From Rudanella sp031411995 (GTDB lineage Bacteria; Bacteroidota; Bacteroidia; Cytophagales; Spirosomataceae): DNA of 64,000 nucleotides. Location: contig JANOCD010000018.1 of assembly GCA_031411995.1 (NCBI GenBank), forward strand, positions 61,173 to 125,172, read 5' to 3'. The position numbers and the translations under genes are program-made. The notes below the pieces were generated by a model. That model searched no databases. It was given only the letters and a program-made list of their open reading frames with translations, and was not told the DNA's origin. The first letter of the stretch is position 1. Each line of letters opens with the position of its first letter. Shown here in pieces: positions 8,629 to 17,824 of the stretch.

Positions 8629-8681
8629 TTGACATCACGTTCGTAATGGATTCGGTCAGGCTGGCGGAGTTGCGGTTATAA
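8629..8681 (+). pseudogene. Relic of a GH25 lysozyme 3' end
   Basis: This 53-nt stretch matches the last 56 nt of the lysozyme gene (6256-6311), with one 3-base in-frame deletion and about seven substitutions. It still reads LDITFVMDSVRLAELRL then stop, against VDINTFVMDSARLAELRL in the lysozyme. Nothing of the rest of a lysozyme is left. It overlaps the last codons of the minus-strand vWA gene and so forms a direct repeat flanking the 6316-8591 block. Confidence 0.85.
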
Positions 8682-9362
8682 TTCGAGAATAATAACAGGG
8701 TAGAACTTGGTTTTTGGGCAAACGCTTTCTGCTTTCGCCAGCACTTCTTCGAGTGAGTGATCGGTGCCTGATCCCGTTTTGGGGGGGGCATCACCCATGA
8801 CAATAATAATATCGGGCGAATCACAATCTTTCCAGGCCATTTCGTTCAGGGCTTTCCAGAGAGCATCATAAACCGATTCGGGCGTGTCTCCTCCTCCTGT
8901 TACTCTGATACCGTTGATAAAACCACGAACGGCTTCATAATCTTCAGTCAGGGCATAGCTGGTGTACCAGGATGCGCCATCGGAGCGGTTATCGCCATAG
9001 GCCACGCCACCAAGACGACACCCTTTGGGCAGACAGTTGATGATTTGGCTGATGTCTCGCTTCACTTGGTCAATGTCATCGGACATAGAACTGGTCTTAT
9101 CAACTACAAACAAGATTTCGCTCCCTTTTTTGGCTCCCTTCAGAATACGGCAGAAGGTTTCCGGAATCTCTTCGGTATCAAAAACCAAATTGCAGGCCGA
9201 CTCATCATTTCTTGTCAATCCGCTGAATGATTTAATCAATTCAGCCTGTCGCCGGTCAACTGTTTTAATCTCAGCCGTTTCCGGCATGAGGGCATCGAAT
9301 TTCTTACAACCATCAAGCAGAAGTAAGATACACACGAAGGTGAAGAGTTGTAAACGTTTCAT
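8676..9362 (-). CDS. vWA-domain lipoprotein
   Basis: 228 residues from the ATG at 9362, which gives a proper lipoprotein signal (MKRLQLFTF core, lipobox LLDGC, Cys19). A von Willebrand factor A domain fills the rest: the MIDAS motif DKTSSMSDD, a conserved Thr region in RVTGGGDTPESVYDALW, and Asp in IIIVMGDAPP. Such domains bind a divalent metal and mediate adhesion or complex assembly. The last codons lie on the lysozyme relic, so the C-terminus may have been reshaped by that rearrangement. Downstream of the barrel gene at 9379 with a 16-base gap, so likely one operon. Confidence 0.85.
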   Translation of the reverse strand: MKRLQLFTFVCILLLLDGCKKFDALMPETAEIKTVDRRQAELIKSFSGLTRNDESACNLVFDTEEIPETFCRILKGAKKGSEILFVVDKTSSMSDDIDQVKRDISQIINCLPKGCRLGGVAYGDNRSDGASWYTSYALTEDYEAVRGFINGIRVTGGGDTPESVYDALWKALNEMAWKDCDSPDIIIVMGDAPPKTGSGTDHSLEEVLAKAESVCPKTKFYPVIILEL

Positions 9363-9378
9363 ATAGATAGTGTGGGTG

Positions 9379-10095
9379 TTAGAATTTAAAACCGGCACCT
9401 ACTTTCACATAGCCGGTGCCGTGCTGACCGAGTTCAGTCATCAGAAAATAGTTTTTTGCCGGGAAATAGCGGGTTCCAATAGCTAAATCGGCCGAAACGG
9501 CCGTCTCCGTCAGGGTATAACACGGGCATGCCGCCCGGCTATGTCGGGCAGTGATGAATAGCCCCAGGAATGGGTCCCATTTGGCATTCACATTAAAGTG
9601 ATACGTGGGGCCAAGACTCAGTGTCCAGTACTGATAATCAAATAGTTGACTGAATTTCTCAGTTGTTGTCTGTGCCAGTGTCCGATTTTCCTGCCACCAG
9701 TTTGTTGAAAGGCTTGCCCGAAGTCCAACATTCTTCCAGAACTGTCGTTCGTAGTGCAAACCAACCATTGGGATAACGGTTTTGTTGAGGTATTCACGCT
9801 TTCCCCGATTGGTAAGGAGCTGTAAATCAAGCCAGAAAAAATTAGCTTTCCCGGTAAATACCTCACTATCCTCGAACAGCCGTTTAACCGTTTCGGTAAA
9901 CTCATCGGTAGCATCGAGTCGCGTATCTACAGAATGGTGAGTTCTGGCAACAGTGGGTAAATCGCTATAAAAAGTTTTAAGCGTTTGTACGTTTTCGGGC
10001 GTAGATGAGGCTATTAGCTGAGCGTGCCCGTTTTGTAGTGATACAGCGAACATTATAATTCCCAAAACCCATTTGGGGGTAGAGCGTGCTTTCAT
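9379..10095 (-). CDS. Outer-membrane beta-barrel-like protein
   Basis: 238 residues with a signal peptide ending at GHAQ (about residue 26). The body alternates aromatic and polar residues in strands such as YWTLSLGPTYHF and DPFLGLFITARH and ends in VKVGAGFKF, an aromatic C-terminus typical of outer-membrane barrels. A motif RAACPCYTL with two close cysteines is unusual. I do not recognise a named family. It heads a two-gene unit with the vWA lipoprotein, so the pair may act together at the outer membrane. Confidence 0.65.
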   Translation of the reverse strand: MKARSTPKWVLGIIMFAVSLQNGHAQLIASSTPENVQTLKTFYSDLPTVARTHHSVDTRLDATDEFTETVKRLFEDSEVFTGKANFFWLDLQLLTNRGKREYLNKTVIPMVGLHYERQFWKNVGLRASLSTNWWQENRTLAQTTTEKFSQLFDYQYWTLSLGPTYHFNVNAKWDPFLGLFITARHSRAACPCYTLTETAVSADLAIGTRYFPAKNYFLMTELGQHGTGYVKVGAGFKF

Positions 10096-10313
10096 CGGCG
10101 TTTTTAAATGAGTGGAATGCTGTGTATTGACTTAGTACTACAGCAAAATGGATGATTAATCGGCCGCAAGTTCCGTTCGTACCGAATCCCGAACCATACC
10201 GTAAAACCGTATTTTTAATACCTGTTTCTACCGGAAAGTCAGTAGAGATTTACTGCTTTTCGTTACCTTTCGATTACTAATCCACATTAACCCCTTTAAT
10301 CAGTCTAAAGCCA

Positions 10314-11219
10314 GTGAAAAACCTGCTCTTCTCTCCACACCTTATTCTACTGCTGGTGATTATATGCCACTTGCTTGCTATCCTAACCCTCATCCTGACC
10401 CATTCTATACGCAACAAACGGCGCCAACAGAGGCTTTTTGGGGATGATCAAACGTTAGAGAAAAAAAACCTGACTCAGACCGACATCCACCTTGCCCAGC
10501 TACAGGGGCAGGCTATTGAACGCAAACGTATTGGCTACGAGCTGCACAATAATGTCGGCGGTAGTATGTATGGACTTCGGCTATTACTCCGACGTATCCA
10601 GCCTGCTTCGCTCCCCCTCGCCGAACAGGAGGTTTATCGTGCTCTGACCAATAGTTTGAAACAAACCCACGAAACAATTCGGTTGATTTCTCACAATCTA
10701 ATGCCCGGCCAACTCAGTCAGCAGGGTTTGTCGGCGACGTTAACTCAATTAATAGCTGATTTGAACCAGTTAGAAACGACCAATTTTGAGATCCGTTTGT
10801 TTGGGTCTATCGACACTATCCCCGACCCGATCCAGTTTGAACTTTACACCATCCTGCTCGAACTGACCCAGAACGTGTTGCGCCATGCTGAAGCAGAATC
10901 GGCTAGTGTGCAGGTAATGGCCACAACAACAAACGTGCAGCTGCAGGTAAGGGATGATGGCCGGGGTATCGAGCCCTCGCGAATGGCGGGCAACGGACTG
11001 GGGTTGCGAACCGTTCGGGAGCGGGTTGAGACGATGAACGGTTCGTTTCAGCTTGAGACCTTGCCTGAAGGCGGTATCCGCTTTTTGGTTTCGCTTCCGT
11101 TTGAGTCAGGAAATGCCGTTTCGGTAAGCAAAATTGACCAGACCCACCGCCGACCGTACCCCAACTTTACGCATGAGGTTGCGTCGGTGGGTTTCAACGG
11201 TGTCTTTACTAATGAATAA
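10314..11219 (+). CDS. Short sensor histidine kinase (HisKA_3) with antisense-overlapping tail
   Basis: 301 residues: one N-terminal transmembrane helix (about 8-30), a short linker, HisKA_3 with phospho-acceptor His78 in GYELHNNVGGS (Asn-Asn replaces the usual Asp after His), and a HATPase with ELTQNVLRHA and RDDGRGIE. There is no periplasmic sensor domain, so it probably senses membrane or cytoplasmic cues. The kinase fold should end near VSLPF; the last 38 codons lie over the 3' end of the opposing regulator gene, an overlap of 114 bases. Partner is most likely that regulator (11106-11750). Confidence 0.85.
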   Translation: MKNLLFSPHLILLLVIICHLLAILTLILTHSIRNKRRQQRLFGDDQTLEKKNLTQTDIHLAQLQGQAIERKRIGYELHNNVGGSMYGLRLLLRRIQPASLPLAEQEVYRALTNSLKQTHETIRLISHNLMPGQLSQQGLSATLTQLIADLNQLETTNFEIRLFGSIDTIPDPIQFELYTILLELTQNVLRHAEAESASVQVMATTTNVQLQVRDDGRGIEPSRMAGNGLGLRTVRERVETMNGSFQLETLPEGGIRFLVSLPFESGNAVSVSKIDQTHRRPYPNFTHEVASVGFNGVFTNE

Positions 11220-11750
11220 GTCGGTGGCAATCTTGGCAGTAGGCACCTCGCGGGCGATGAGTGTCAGGATTTCCAGTTCCCGGTCGGTAAGTTCTTTTTC
11301 CCGAATTTCGCTGATGGGTGGCTGCCCCGAATCAGCTAAAGCTCGGACAACGGATGCCGAAAAGTAGGCTCGTTTCTGATACCCCACTGTCCGAATAGCC
11401 CAGACTAATTCCTGGGTATCGTCGGTTTTCAGCACATAACCATCAACGCCGAGTTGAACAGCCTCCCGAATCTGAACAGGGTCGTTGTTCATCGTAAGCA
11501 TAATAACCCGTGTCGTTGGGTTCGTTTTCCGAACCTGCCGGATTAGCGCAATTCCGGTCATACCCCGGCCAAACGACAAATCGGTCACCAGCACATCGGG
11601 CCGATTGTCGGTTAGCATGGTAAGGGTATGCTCGGCACTATTTGCTGAGCCAAGCAGCTTAAAATCAGCTTCATCGCTCAACATTCGACGCATCCCATCG
11701 AGCAAAATGAGGTGGTCGTCGGTCAGAAAGAGAGTAAGTGGTGTGGACAT
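11106..11750 (-). CDS. NarL/FixJ-type response regulator
   Basis: 214 residues. Receiver with acidic residues Asp11-Asp12 and phospho-acceptor Asp57 in VLVTDLSFGRG, switch residues in VIMLTMNN and Lys in YVLKTDD, then a LuxR-type helix-turn-helix (about 150-205) with LTDRELEILTLIAREVPTAK and SKDTVETHRRNLM. It is encoded opposite to the kinase at 10314 and the two 3' ends overlap by 114 bases, so transcription through one gene makes antisense to the other. Confidence 0.9.
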   Translation of the reverse strand: MSTPLTLFLTDDHLILLDGMRRMLSDEADFKLLGSANSAEHTLTMLTDNRPDVLVTDLSFGRGMTGIALIRQVRKTNPTTRVIMLTMNNDPVQIREAVQLGVDGYVLKTDDTQELVWAIRTVGYQKRAYFSASVVRALADSGQPPISEIREKELTDRELEILTLIAREVPTAKIATDLFISKDTVETHRRNLMRKVGVRSAVGLVNFAYRNGIS

Positions 11751-11857
11751 AGACGGAAAGCGGCTATTGTTTGGGCAAATATTAGATTTGAAGAATTAGT
11801 ATTTTACCTCTATGGTAGGGGTATTATTGATAGTCTTTGCTTCAAAGTGATTAATTC

Positions 11858-12679
11858 ATGCAACAAAGTACTACTATTCAGCAGATACGCGAGTTTATGA
11901 ACGAAATGCTTGTCGGGCATTCGGCAACAAACGGGGTCGTGTCAGAATTAGACCAACAGCACGAGTTAGAACGCCTAACTAAAGGCCGACGCGAAGAACA
12001 ATTCTTTTTTGTAGTCGATCTACAGCGTGTTGAACTTACGGTGGCTGTTGGCTGGGCCGAGATGGGTTATCAGGATGAAACCTTTTCGTTTCATGCCTAC
12101 CTCAATATGATTCCCAATAAAGCCGTTTCTGAATTGCTTCTCATTATGGGCAAACAAGCCTATCGGTTATCGGCCAAACTGGGTATTATTCGCTTTATGA
12201 AGCCCAAATATATTTCGCAGATTCCGTTGAAACACCGCGACGGTCGCGTGTTTTTGTGTAAACGAACTATAAGTGGCTGGCAAATCAGCGAATCGAACCT
12301 GGTATTGGCGTACTTGTCGGAGTTTACAATTCTCAAAATCTACGAAAGCGAACCACTCAATCCCCGGTTTCTGGGGTTAGACAATGTCGTGAAAGATGTG
12401 TTCAAACGGATGGTAAGCCAGGTGTTTTTCCAGCAACCATCCCACAAGAATCCGTTTGCGCCCCGCGAACAGCAACTGCTTCGCCTGCACCTCGAAAATC
12501 CTGATATCGTTCTGACAGCCAATGATGTGGCCGATCGTTTGAACACAAAAACATCCACCATTCAGGATTATAACAAACAAATTATCCGGAAGTCCCGGCA
12601 GCATTTTGGCGACGATCTGCCTGTGCAAACAGCCCGAGATGTAGCCTTTTATTTACACAAAAACGGGCTTCTCGGGTAA
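11858..12679 (+). CDS. LuxR-like DNA-binding regulator with PAS-like N-terminus
   Basis: 273 residues. The N-terminal two-thirds has alternating strands and helices (FFFVVDLQRVELTVAVGWAE, then FHAYLNMIPN) that resemble a PAS fold. The C-terminus is a helix-turn-helix of the LuxR/winged type: PREQQLLRLHLENPDIVLTA then NDVADRLNTKTSTIQDYNKQ. No receiver or kinase motif. It is probably a one-component transcription factor; ligand unknown. It is divergent from the regulator at 11750 and convergent with the gene ending at 12694. Confidence 0.6.
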   Translation: MQQSTTIQQIREFMNEMLVGHSATNGVVSELDQQHELERLTKGRREEQFFFVVDLQRVELTVAVGWAEMGYQDETFSFHAYLNMIPNKAVSELLLIMGKQAYRLSAKLGIIRFMKPKYISQIPLKHRDGRVFLCKRTISGWQISESNLVLAYLSEFTILKIYESEPLNPRFLGLDNVVKDVFKRMVSQVFFQQPSHKNPFAPREQQLLRLHLENPDIVLTANDVADRLNTKTSTIQDYNKQIIRKSRQHFGDDLPVQTARDVAFYLHKNGLLG

Positions 12680-12693
12680 ACCACGTTGGCTTC

Positions 12694-13458
12694 TCAGGCA
12701 TACAGTTCGTCAGAATCCAGTTTACGGGTGGCCTGTGAAAACGACCCCCGATGGTTTCGTTTACTGGCCGAAAACCGTGATTTTGGACCAATCGACTTTG
12801 GTTTGGGCGAGTTCCCAGTGGGACTGGGTTTGTCGGGCGAACCACCTTTCCGGTTCGAACCAAACCTGTTCCGAAGCCAGCCCAACACAAACCGCTGAAT
12901 GATTTTGTTGGCAGCCCGCAACACTAAACCGTCTGTCCGGGCAATGTATAGCCCCACCCACTGACGTTCGTTGTTAATGTCACAAAACCCATCGTAGAGT
13001 GAGCCTGGCAGCACAGCGCCCATAAACGGCATCAGTTTCTCAACAATGCTACCCACCAGAATATACTCCTTGTTCATAAGCCGGGCTTGTTTCACGGTTT
13101 CCGTCAGCATCTCGGCGTAGAAAATGAGTCTGCGTTTGGGCGACAGTTTGGGGTCGATCCAGGTCGCCGACACTTCGAGTATGGACTCTTCGGCTATTGA
13201 CTTCCGTTCTAGGATATACTCCCAGTCGCGTCTCGGCCAAACAATCGAGTACCGCAATTCGTGCTGTTCGATGGTGTTAAGGCAAAAAGCCCCGACCACA
13301 TCGCGTCCCCGGTTATAAATGAACGAATTTGCCTTGTTCGTGTATCCGGTCGTTAGCGGAATAGAGTTTCCCGCAAATTTGCGATACCCACTAACATAAA
13401 GCTTCTGCTTCGTGCGTGTATCAGCTCTGTCAAAATAGTATGGTACTGGTCTGCTCAT
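12694..13458 (-). CDS. Unknown protein, possibly acyltransferase (GNAT) fold
   Basis: 254 residues from the ATG at 13458. The central part has the rhythm of a GNAT-like fold: strand VVGAFCLNTIEQ, then ILEVSATWIDPKLSPKRR with a basic loop, and a long helix FYAEMLTETVKQARLMNKEY. After about residue 200 the tail becomes very basic and Ser/Pro-rich (PDKPSPTGNSPKPKS) and disordered. No signal peptide or membrane helix. Function is not recognised; the fold suggestion is weak. It is divergent from the HTH gene at 13690 across an AT-rich region with an inverted repeat. Confidence 0.5.
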   Translation of the reverse strand: MSRPVPYYFDRADTRTKQKLYVSGYRKFAGNSIPLTTGYTNKANSFIYNRGRDVVGAFCLNTIEQHELRYSIVWPRRDWEYILERKSIAEESILEVSATWIDPKLSPKRRLIFYAEMLTETVKQARLMNKEYILVGSIVEKLMPFMGAVLPGSLYDGFCDINNERQWVGLYIARTDGLVLRAANKIIQRFVLGWLRNRFGSNRKGGSPDKPSPTGNSPKPKSIGPKSRFSASKRNHRGSFSQATRKLDSDELYA

Positions 13459-13538
13459 AATCAAGAGGTTTTCAGTTTGTAATTACCTGAGAAACGAACA
13501 AACAGCCCCCGAATACTTTCAACATTGATTAAATTAAT

Positions 13539-13563
13539 GTGAAATTTTATTTTGTAATTTCAC
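13539..13563. promoter_or_regulatory. AT-rich divergent promoter region with 8-bp inverted repeat
   Basis: GTGAAATT (13539-13546) and AATTTCAC (13556-13563) are perfect inverted copies 9 nt apart in a strongly AT-rich intergenic region (13459-13689) between divergent genes. The sequence ACATTGATT also occurs on both sides. This is the arrangement expected for an operator of the helix-turn-helix protein encoded next to it; that link is inference. Confidence 0.45.
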
Positions 13564-13689
13564 AATTTGACATTGATTTCAGTGTTTATTATTTAATTGT
13601 TAAGTTTTTGGTATAAAGGCTCGAAAAACACGACTTTCCATTACTTTTGCCAGCCGATTCCAAAGCCGTTCCTTGTCGACCATGCTGCT

Positions 13690-15012
13690 ATGATAATGAC
13701 CGAAGCCGAGCAACTATCGCTCTATCTGAATCACCACCTGAAGGTGAACTCGCTGACCCAAAAACAGTTTGTTGACCAGAGTAATTCAACCATCGACCCG
13801 GCCGCGCTGAATCGAATTCTCAAACACCGCAAAAAAGCCAACCCGGCTACTCAGCAAAGCATAGCCCGGCTAATACTGAAGCGCGACGATGCCACTGCTG
13901 ATGACCTTTGGGTTAAAGTAAAAGCCTTCGACTTTAGCGAAATTGTGGATAATAGCCTGTCGCTTGTGTCAGGCTTTACCACGTTTTCGGCCTTGCTGCT
14001 GGCAGCTATGGGCGTGGTGGGTGAAGATGGTCAGTCGAAAGTGCCATTAGGTGTTCGGTTTGCATTTTCGGGGCAAGGCGATGAACCCGACTGGATCGAA
14101 AACCTGAATAATCTCGATGCGCTTAAAAAAAGTGTGGCCAACCTCGACAATGTCTATATCGCCGATCACCTGGAAACGCTGATGGAGGCTGGTAAAATCG
14201 ACGGATGTTTTATGCTTCGCGAAACTTTTGCCGAAACCAAATTCGAGAACATGACCGAGAAGCCGGTTCAGATTTGCCGCGTTGCCATTGGCCATGGAAC
14301 CTATTGCTACCTGCTTGGGCATGAACTCGCCCCCCTACCAGATCCTAACCCCGCCAATCCGCCCGCTTTCTCAATTGTGGCTCAGTTTGCCTATTTAAAG
14401 GCCATTTTTGAAAAAAATCACCTGAAACTATTTTCTATCAATAACCCGACAGTCAACAAGCATATCAAAAAATTAGTGGACTACGAACTCATCAGCCAAT
14501 CGCTGATAATGGGTTATTCAACGGCTCCGCTCCCCCTGCAACAAGACCGACGGGCAAAATTACTGAGCGATATTGAGTATGCATTGAATGATGAGAAGCG
14601 AAAAACGGTGGTGGCCCTAATCGGCTTTGAACCCATTCTGAACCGACTTTATCACGATTTGCTGGAGACCCTGCCGCCCGGCCACACCATCAGGCATCAA
14701 TACCTTAACATTGCTAAACTGGTCAATGAAGTATCAACGTATTGCTTGTATTGCCACCCGGATGTATTCAAACAGCCTTATAAACTGGTAAAGCTGAACG
14801 ACTTTCTGGAGATGATAAACGATCAATACTCCTTTGATCCTCGCGCTAACAGCGCCATTGTTGAATTACTGTATCCCGACGATGTGTTTTCCCCCCAGTA
14901 TGATATTCTCCCTCACAACCGACTACGGCGCAATTTTGAGGAGTTAAAAATCCGTAACAATATGTTGCCGTTGATCAGGCTGGTATCGAAAGTGCTGATT
15001 ACCGCGCAGTGA
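13690..15012 (+). CDS. Helix-turn-helix protein with large unknown C-terminal domain
   Basis: 440 residues from the ATG at 13690 (MIMTEAEQ); an upstream in-frame start adds residues that do not look like protein. Residues about 5-75 look like a lambda-repressor-type helix-turn-helix (YLNHHLKVNSLTQKQFVDQS, then AALNRILKHRKKANPATQQS). About 85-440 is a mixed alpha/beta domain, including the strand PLGVRFAFSGQG and a helical second half, that I do not recognise. It has no membrane segment. The neighbouring inverted repeat could be its own operator. Confidence 0.55.
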   Translation: MIMTEAEQLSLYLNHHLKVNSLTQKQFVDQSNSTIDPAALNRILKHRKKANPATQQSIARLILKRDDATADDLWVKVKAFDFSEIVDNSLSLVSGFTTFSALLLAAMGVVGEDGQSKVPLGVRFAFSGQGDEPDWIENLNNLDALKKSVANLDNVYIADHLETLMEAGKIDGCFMLRETFAETKFENMTEKPVQICRVAIGHGTYCYLLGHELAPLPDPNPANPPAFSIVAQFAYLKAIFEKNHLKLFSINNPTVNKHIKKLVDYELISQSLIMGYSTAPLPLQQDRRAKLLSDIEYALNDEKRKTVVALIGFEPILNRLYHDLLETLPPGHTIRHQYLNIAKLVNEVSTYCLYCHPDVFKQPYKLVKLNDFLEMINDQYSFDPRANSAIVELLYPDDVFSPQYDILPHNRLRRNFEELKIRNNMLPLIRLVSKVLITAQ

Positions 15013-15126
15013 GTGAGACAGAAAACATACCACACTACCCGGTCGTTTTTGCGAATTTCCCGATATTCGCCCCGAAAACAACCGCAACGGCGGTCCGTCG
15101 CTACGGCGAACCGCTGATACAACCCG

Positions 15127-16782
15127 ATGCTGACCAATAACTCTTTCACTGCGCTCCCGGCCTACGCCCAGCTCCAGGCTCATTACGAGCAGCTCCAACA
15201 CGAGCACCTCCGCGATTTGTTCGCGAATGACCCCGACCGATTTCAGACGTTCTCGCTCCGGTTTGCCGATATGCTGGTCGATTTTTCCAAGAACCGCATC
15301 ACAGGTGAAACCCTGTCGTTGCTCCTCCAATTGGCCGAACAGGCCGACTTGAAGGGAGCCATTGGCAAAATGTTTGGTGGCGACCGAATCAACGCGACCG
15401 AAGACCGGGCTGTGTTGCACATTGCCCTACGTAACCGTTCGAACACGCCGGTTCTGGTGGACGGACGCGATGTGATGCCCGATGTAAACGAGGTGTTGAG
15501 CCGGATGAAATCCTTTACGGAGCGGGTGCGGTCGGGGGAATGGAAAGGCTATACGGGCAAAACCATCACCGATGTGGTGAACATCGGCATTGGTGGCTCC
15601 GATTTGGGGCCGGTGATGGTGACGGAAGCCCTCAAGCCCTATGCCTCCGACAAGCTGAAGGTGCATTTTGTATCAAATGTCGATGGCGTGCATATCTACG
15701 AAACCCTTCAGTTGGTGAACCCCGAAACAACGCTGTTCCTGGTGGCTTCCAAAACCTTCACCACCCAGGAAACCATGACCAACGCGGGTTCGGCCCGGCA
15801 GTGGTTTCTGGATAATGGCGGCTCCGAAAGCGATATTGCCAAACACTTTGCGGCTCTTTCGACCAACCAAAAAGCTGTGGAAGCCTTCGGCATCGACCCC
15901 GAAAATATGTTTGGGTTCTGGGATTGGGTTGGAGGCCGCTACTCGCTTTGGTCGGCCATTGGCCTGTCGATTGCGCTGTATATCGGTTTTGAGAATTTTG
16001 AGGAATTGCTGGCGGGTGGTCACGACATGGATGTTCACTTTCGGGACACGCCGTTCGATCAGAATATTCCGGTTATTCTGGGACTGCTGGGTATCTGGTA
16101 CAACAATTTTTTTGGCGCACAAACCGAAGCTATTTTACCATACGATCAATATTTGCACCGTTTCGCGGCCTATTTCCAGCAGGGCGACATGGAATCGAAC
16201 GGAAAATCGACCGACCGAAACGGTCAACCAACTGATTACCAGACCGGCCCGATCATCTGGGGGGAACCCGGCACCAACGGGCAACACGCTTTTTACCAGT
16301 TGATTCATCAGGGCACCAAGCTGATTCCCTGCGACTTTATTGCGCCCGCCATCAGCCACCGCCCGTTGGGCAATCATCACCAACTGCTGATGTCGAATTT
16401 CTTTGCCCAAACGGAGGCTTTGATGAACGGAAAATCGCCCGAGGTGGCTGCCGATGAGTTGCGCAAGGCAGGCAAAAGTGACGAAGAAATCGCGTTTTTA
16501 ACCCCGTTTAAGGTGTTTTCGGGGAACCGGCCTACCAACTCGATTTTATTGAAAGAAATAACACCCCGTTCGCTCGGCCATCTGATTGCGCTATACGAAC
16601 ACAAGATATTTACACAGGGTGTAATCTGGAATATATTCAGTTTCGATCAGTGGGGGGTGGAGCTTGGCAAGCAGTTGGCCAATCAGATTGTGCCGGAGTT
16701 AGAAGATGACTCTAAAGTCAGTTCACACGATAACTCTACTAACGGTTTAATTAATTTTTACAAACAGATACGAAAAAACTGA
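15127..16782 (+). CDS. pgi: Glucose-6-phosphate isomerase
   Basis: 551 residues, normal for the long PGI class. It interconverts glucose 6-phosphate and fructose 6-phosphate in glycolysis in the cytoplasm. Motifs in order: NIGIGGSDLGPVMV (sugar phosphate binding), SKTFTTQETMTNA, the signature DWVGGRYSLWSAIGLS, GQHAFYQLIHQGTKLIPCDF and HKIFTQGVIWNIFSFDQWGV near the C-terminus with the conserved Lys/Gln. It stands as a single gene with its own terminator. Confidence 0.97.
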   Translation: MLTNNSFTALPAYAQLQAHYEQLQHEHLRDLFANDPDRFQTFSLRFADMLVDFSKNRITGETLSLLLQLAEQADLKGAIGKMFGGDRINATEDRAVLHIALRNRSNTPVLVDGRDVMPDVNEVLSRMKSFTERVRSGEWKGYTGKTITDVVNIGIGGSDLGPVMVTEALKPYASDKLKVHFVSNVDGVHIYETLQLVNPETTLFLVASKTFTTQETMTNAGSARQWFLDNGGSESDIAKHFAALSTNQKAVEAFGIDPENMFGFWDWVGGRYSLWSAIGLSIALYIGFENFEELLAGGHDMDVHFRDTPFDQNIPVILGLLGIWYNNFFGAQTEAILPYDQYLHRFAAYFQQGDMESNGKSTDRNGQPTDYQTGPIIWGEPGTNGQHAFYQLIHQGTKLIPCDFIAPAISHRPLGNHHQLLMSNFFAQTEALMNGKSPEVAADELRKAGKSDEEIAFLTPFKVFSGNRPTNSILLKEITPRSLGHLIALYEHKIFTQGVIWNIFSFDQWGVELGKQLANQIVPELEDDSKVSSHDNSTNGLINFYKQIRKN

Positions 16783-16810
16783 AACAATACGTTCTTACGA
16801 CCAGTTAAAG

Positions 16811-16840
16811 GGGTGTAGTCTGCGGATTACACCCTTTTTT
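16811..16840 (+). terminator. Rho-independent terminator of pgi
   Basis: Stem of 10 pairs (16811-16820 with 16825-16834, one G-T pair) around a 4-nt loop, followed by six T residues. Confidence 0.9.
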
Positions 16841-16860
16841 AGTGCAGTTTAACAAACGTT

Positions 16861-17805
16861 ATGAAAACCATGAAAAAGTCAATTTTAGCAGTTTGCCTGC
16901 TGGCCTCTGGTGCCGCATTCGGGCAAACGACCTCCGGGTCAACCAACAACAGTGGTACGACATCGACCACAACCACTACGTCGAACACCAACATGAGCAG
17001 CCCGACGTATAATAGCAACACGACTACGCCTACTGGCACCATGAGTACCACAGGCAGCTCAACCGACATGAACACGGGTGCAACCACCAACGGCACTAAC
17101 AGTAACTATCCTGCTGGCAACACGGGCACTACTACGGGTACGGGGGCAACGAACAGTGCGCCAACAAATACCTATGATAACACAACGACTACGACAACAA
17201 CAACTGACCTGAATACGAATGGGTCAATGAATCGTGATGCAAAAGGTACACGCGATGCCGATGGCACCCGGAAATGGGGCAAATCAGGTAAGTTTGGTAT
17301 TTATGCCGGTTTGAACGCTTCCCGTTTTGTGAACGAGCCAACTCCCGATGATGCCTACCGTGTGGGCTGGCAGGCAGGTATTTACGGACGTTCGGGTGGA
17401 ACAATCTTTGGTCAGATTGGTCTTGAGTATCGCAATTCGACAGCCAACCTGATTCGCGTAGATAATAGCTCAACAACGGGTTCGATTAATGACCAGACCA
17501 GAGGTTCGGTTAAGCAACAATTCCTGGCCATTCCGGCTTATGTTGGTGTACGTATTGGTAGTGCCCTCGGTCTTCGGGTGCAGGCCGGTGCCGAATTATC
17601 ATCGCAAGTGGCTATTGGCGAAAATAATTTCCAACTGGGGAACGATGATGTTCGTCGGACAATCCTGAATGGTTTGCTTGGTGCTGGTATCAACCTCGGA
17701 CCTGTCACCGTTGATGCCGTGTATAACCTCGGTTTGTCAAACGTTTTTGAAGGCCTTGATACGAAACGTCGTATGGGTCAGATCAACGTTGGTTTCCGTT
17801 TTTAA
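16861..17805 (+). CDS. PorT-like outer-membrane barrel with long Thr/Ser/Asn-rich stalk
   Basis: 314 residues. Signal peptide (MKKSILAVCLLASGAAFGQ), then about 115 residues made almost only of Thr, Ser, Asn and Gly (TTSTTTTTSNTNMSSPTY style), and from about residue 140 an eight-strand PorT/outer-membrane-protein-like barrel: GKFGIYAGLNASRF, FGQIGLEYRN, QFLAIPAYVGVRIG, closing with QINVGFRF. The low-complexity stalk is the odd feature; such regions are often O-glycosylated in Bacteroidota. Possible start also nine bases downstream. Flanked by terminators, hence monocistronic. Confidence 0.8.
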   Translation: MKTMKKSILAVCLLASGAAFGQTTSGSTNNSGTTSTTTTTSNTNMSSPTYNSNTTTPTGTMSTTGSSTDMNTGATTNGTNSNYPAGNTGTTTGTGATNSAPTNTYDNTTTTTTTTDLNTNGSMNRDAKGTRDADGTRKWGKSGKFGIYAGLNASRFVNEPTPDDAYRVGWQAGIYGRSGGTIFGQIGLEYRNSTANLIRVDNSSTTGSINDQTRGSVKQQFLAIPAYVGVRIGSALGLRVQAGAELSSQVAIGENNFQLGNDDVRRTILNGLLGAGINLGPVTVDAVYNLGLSNVFEGLDTKRRMGQINVGFRF

Positions 17806-17824
17806 CCGGAATAATCAACCGTAT

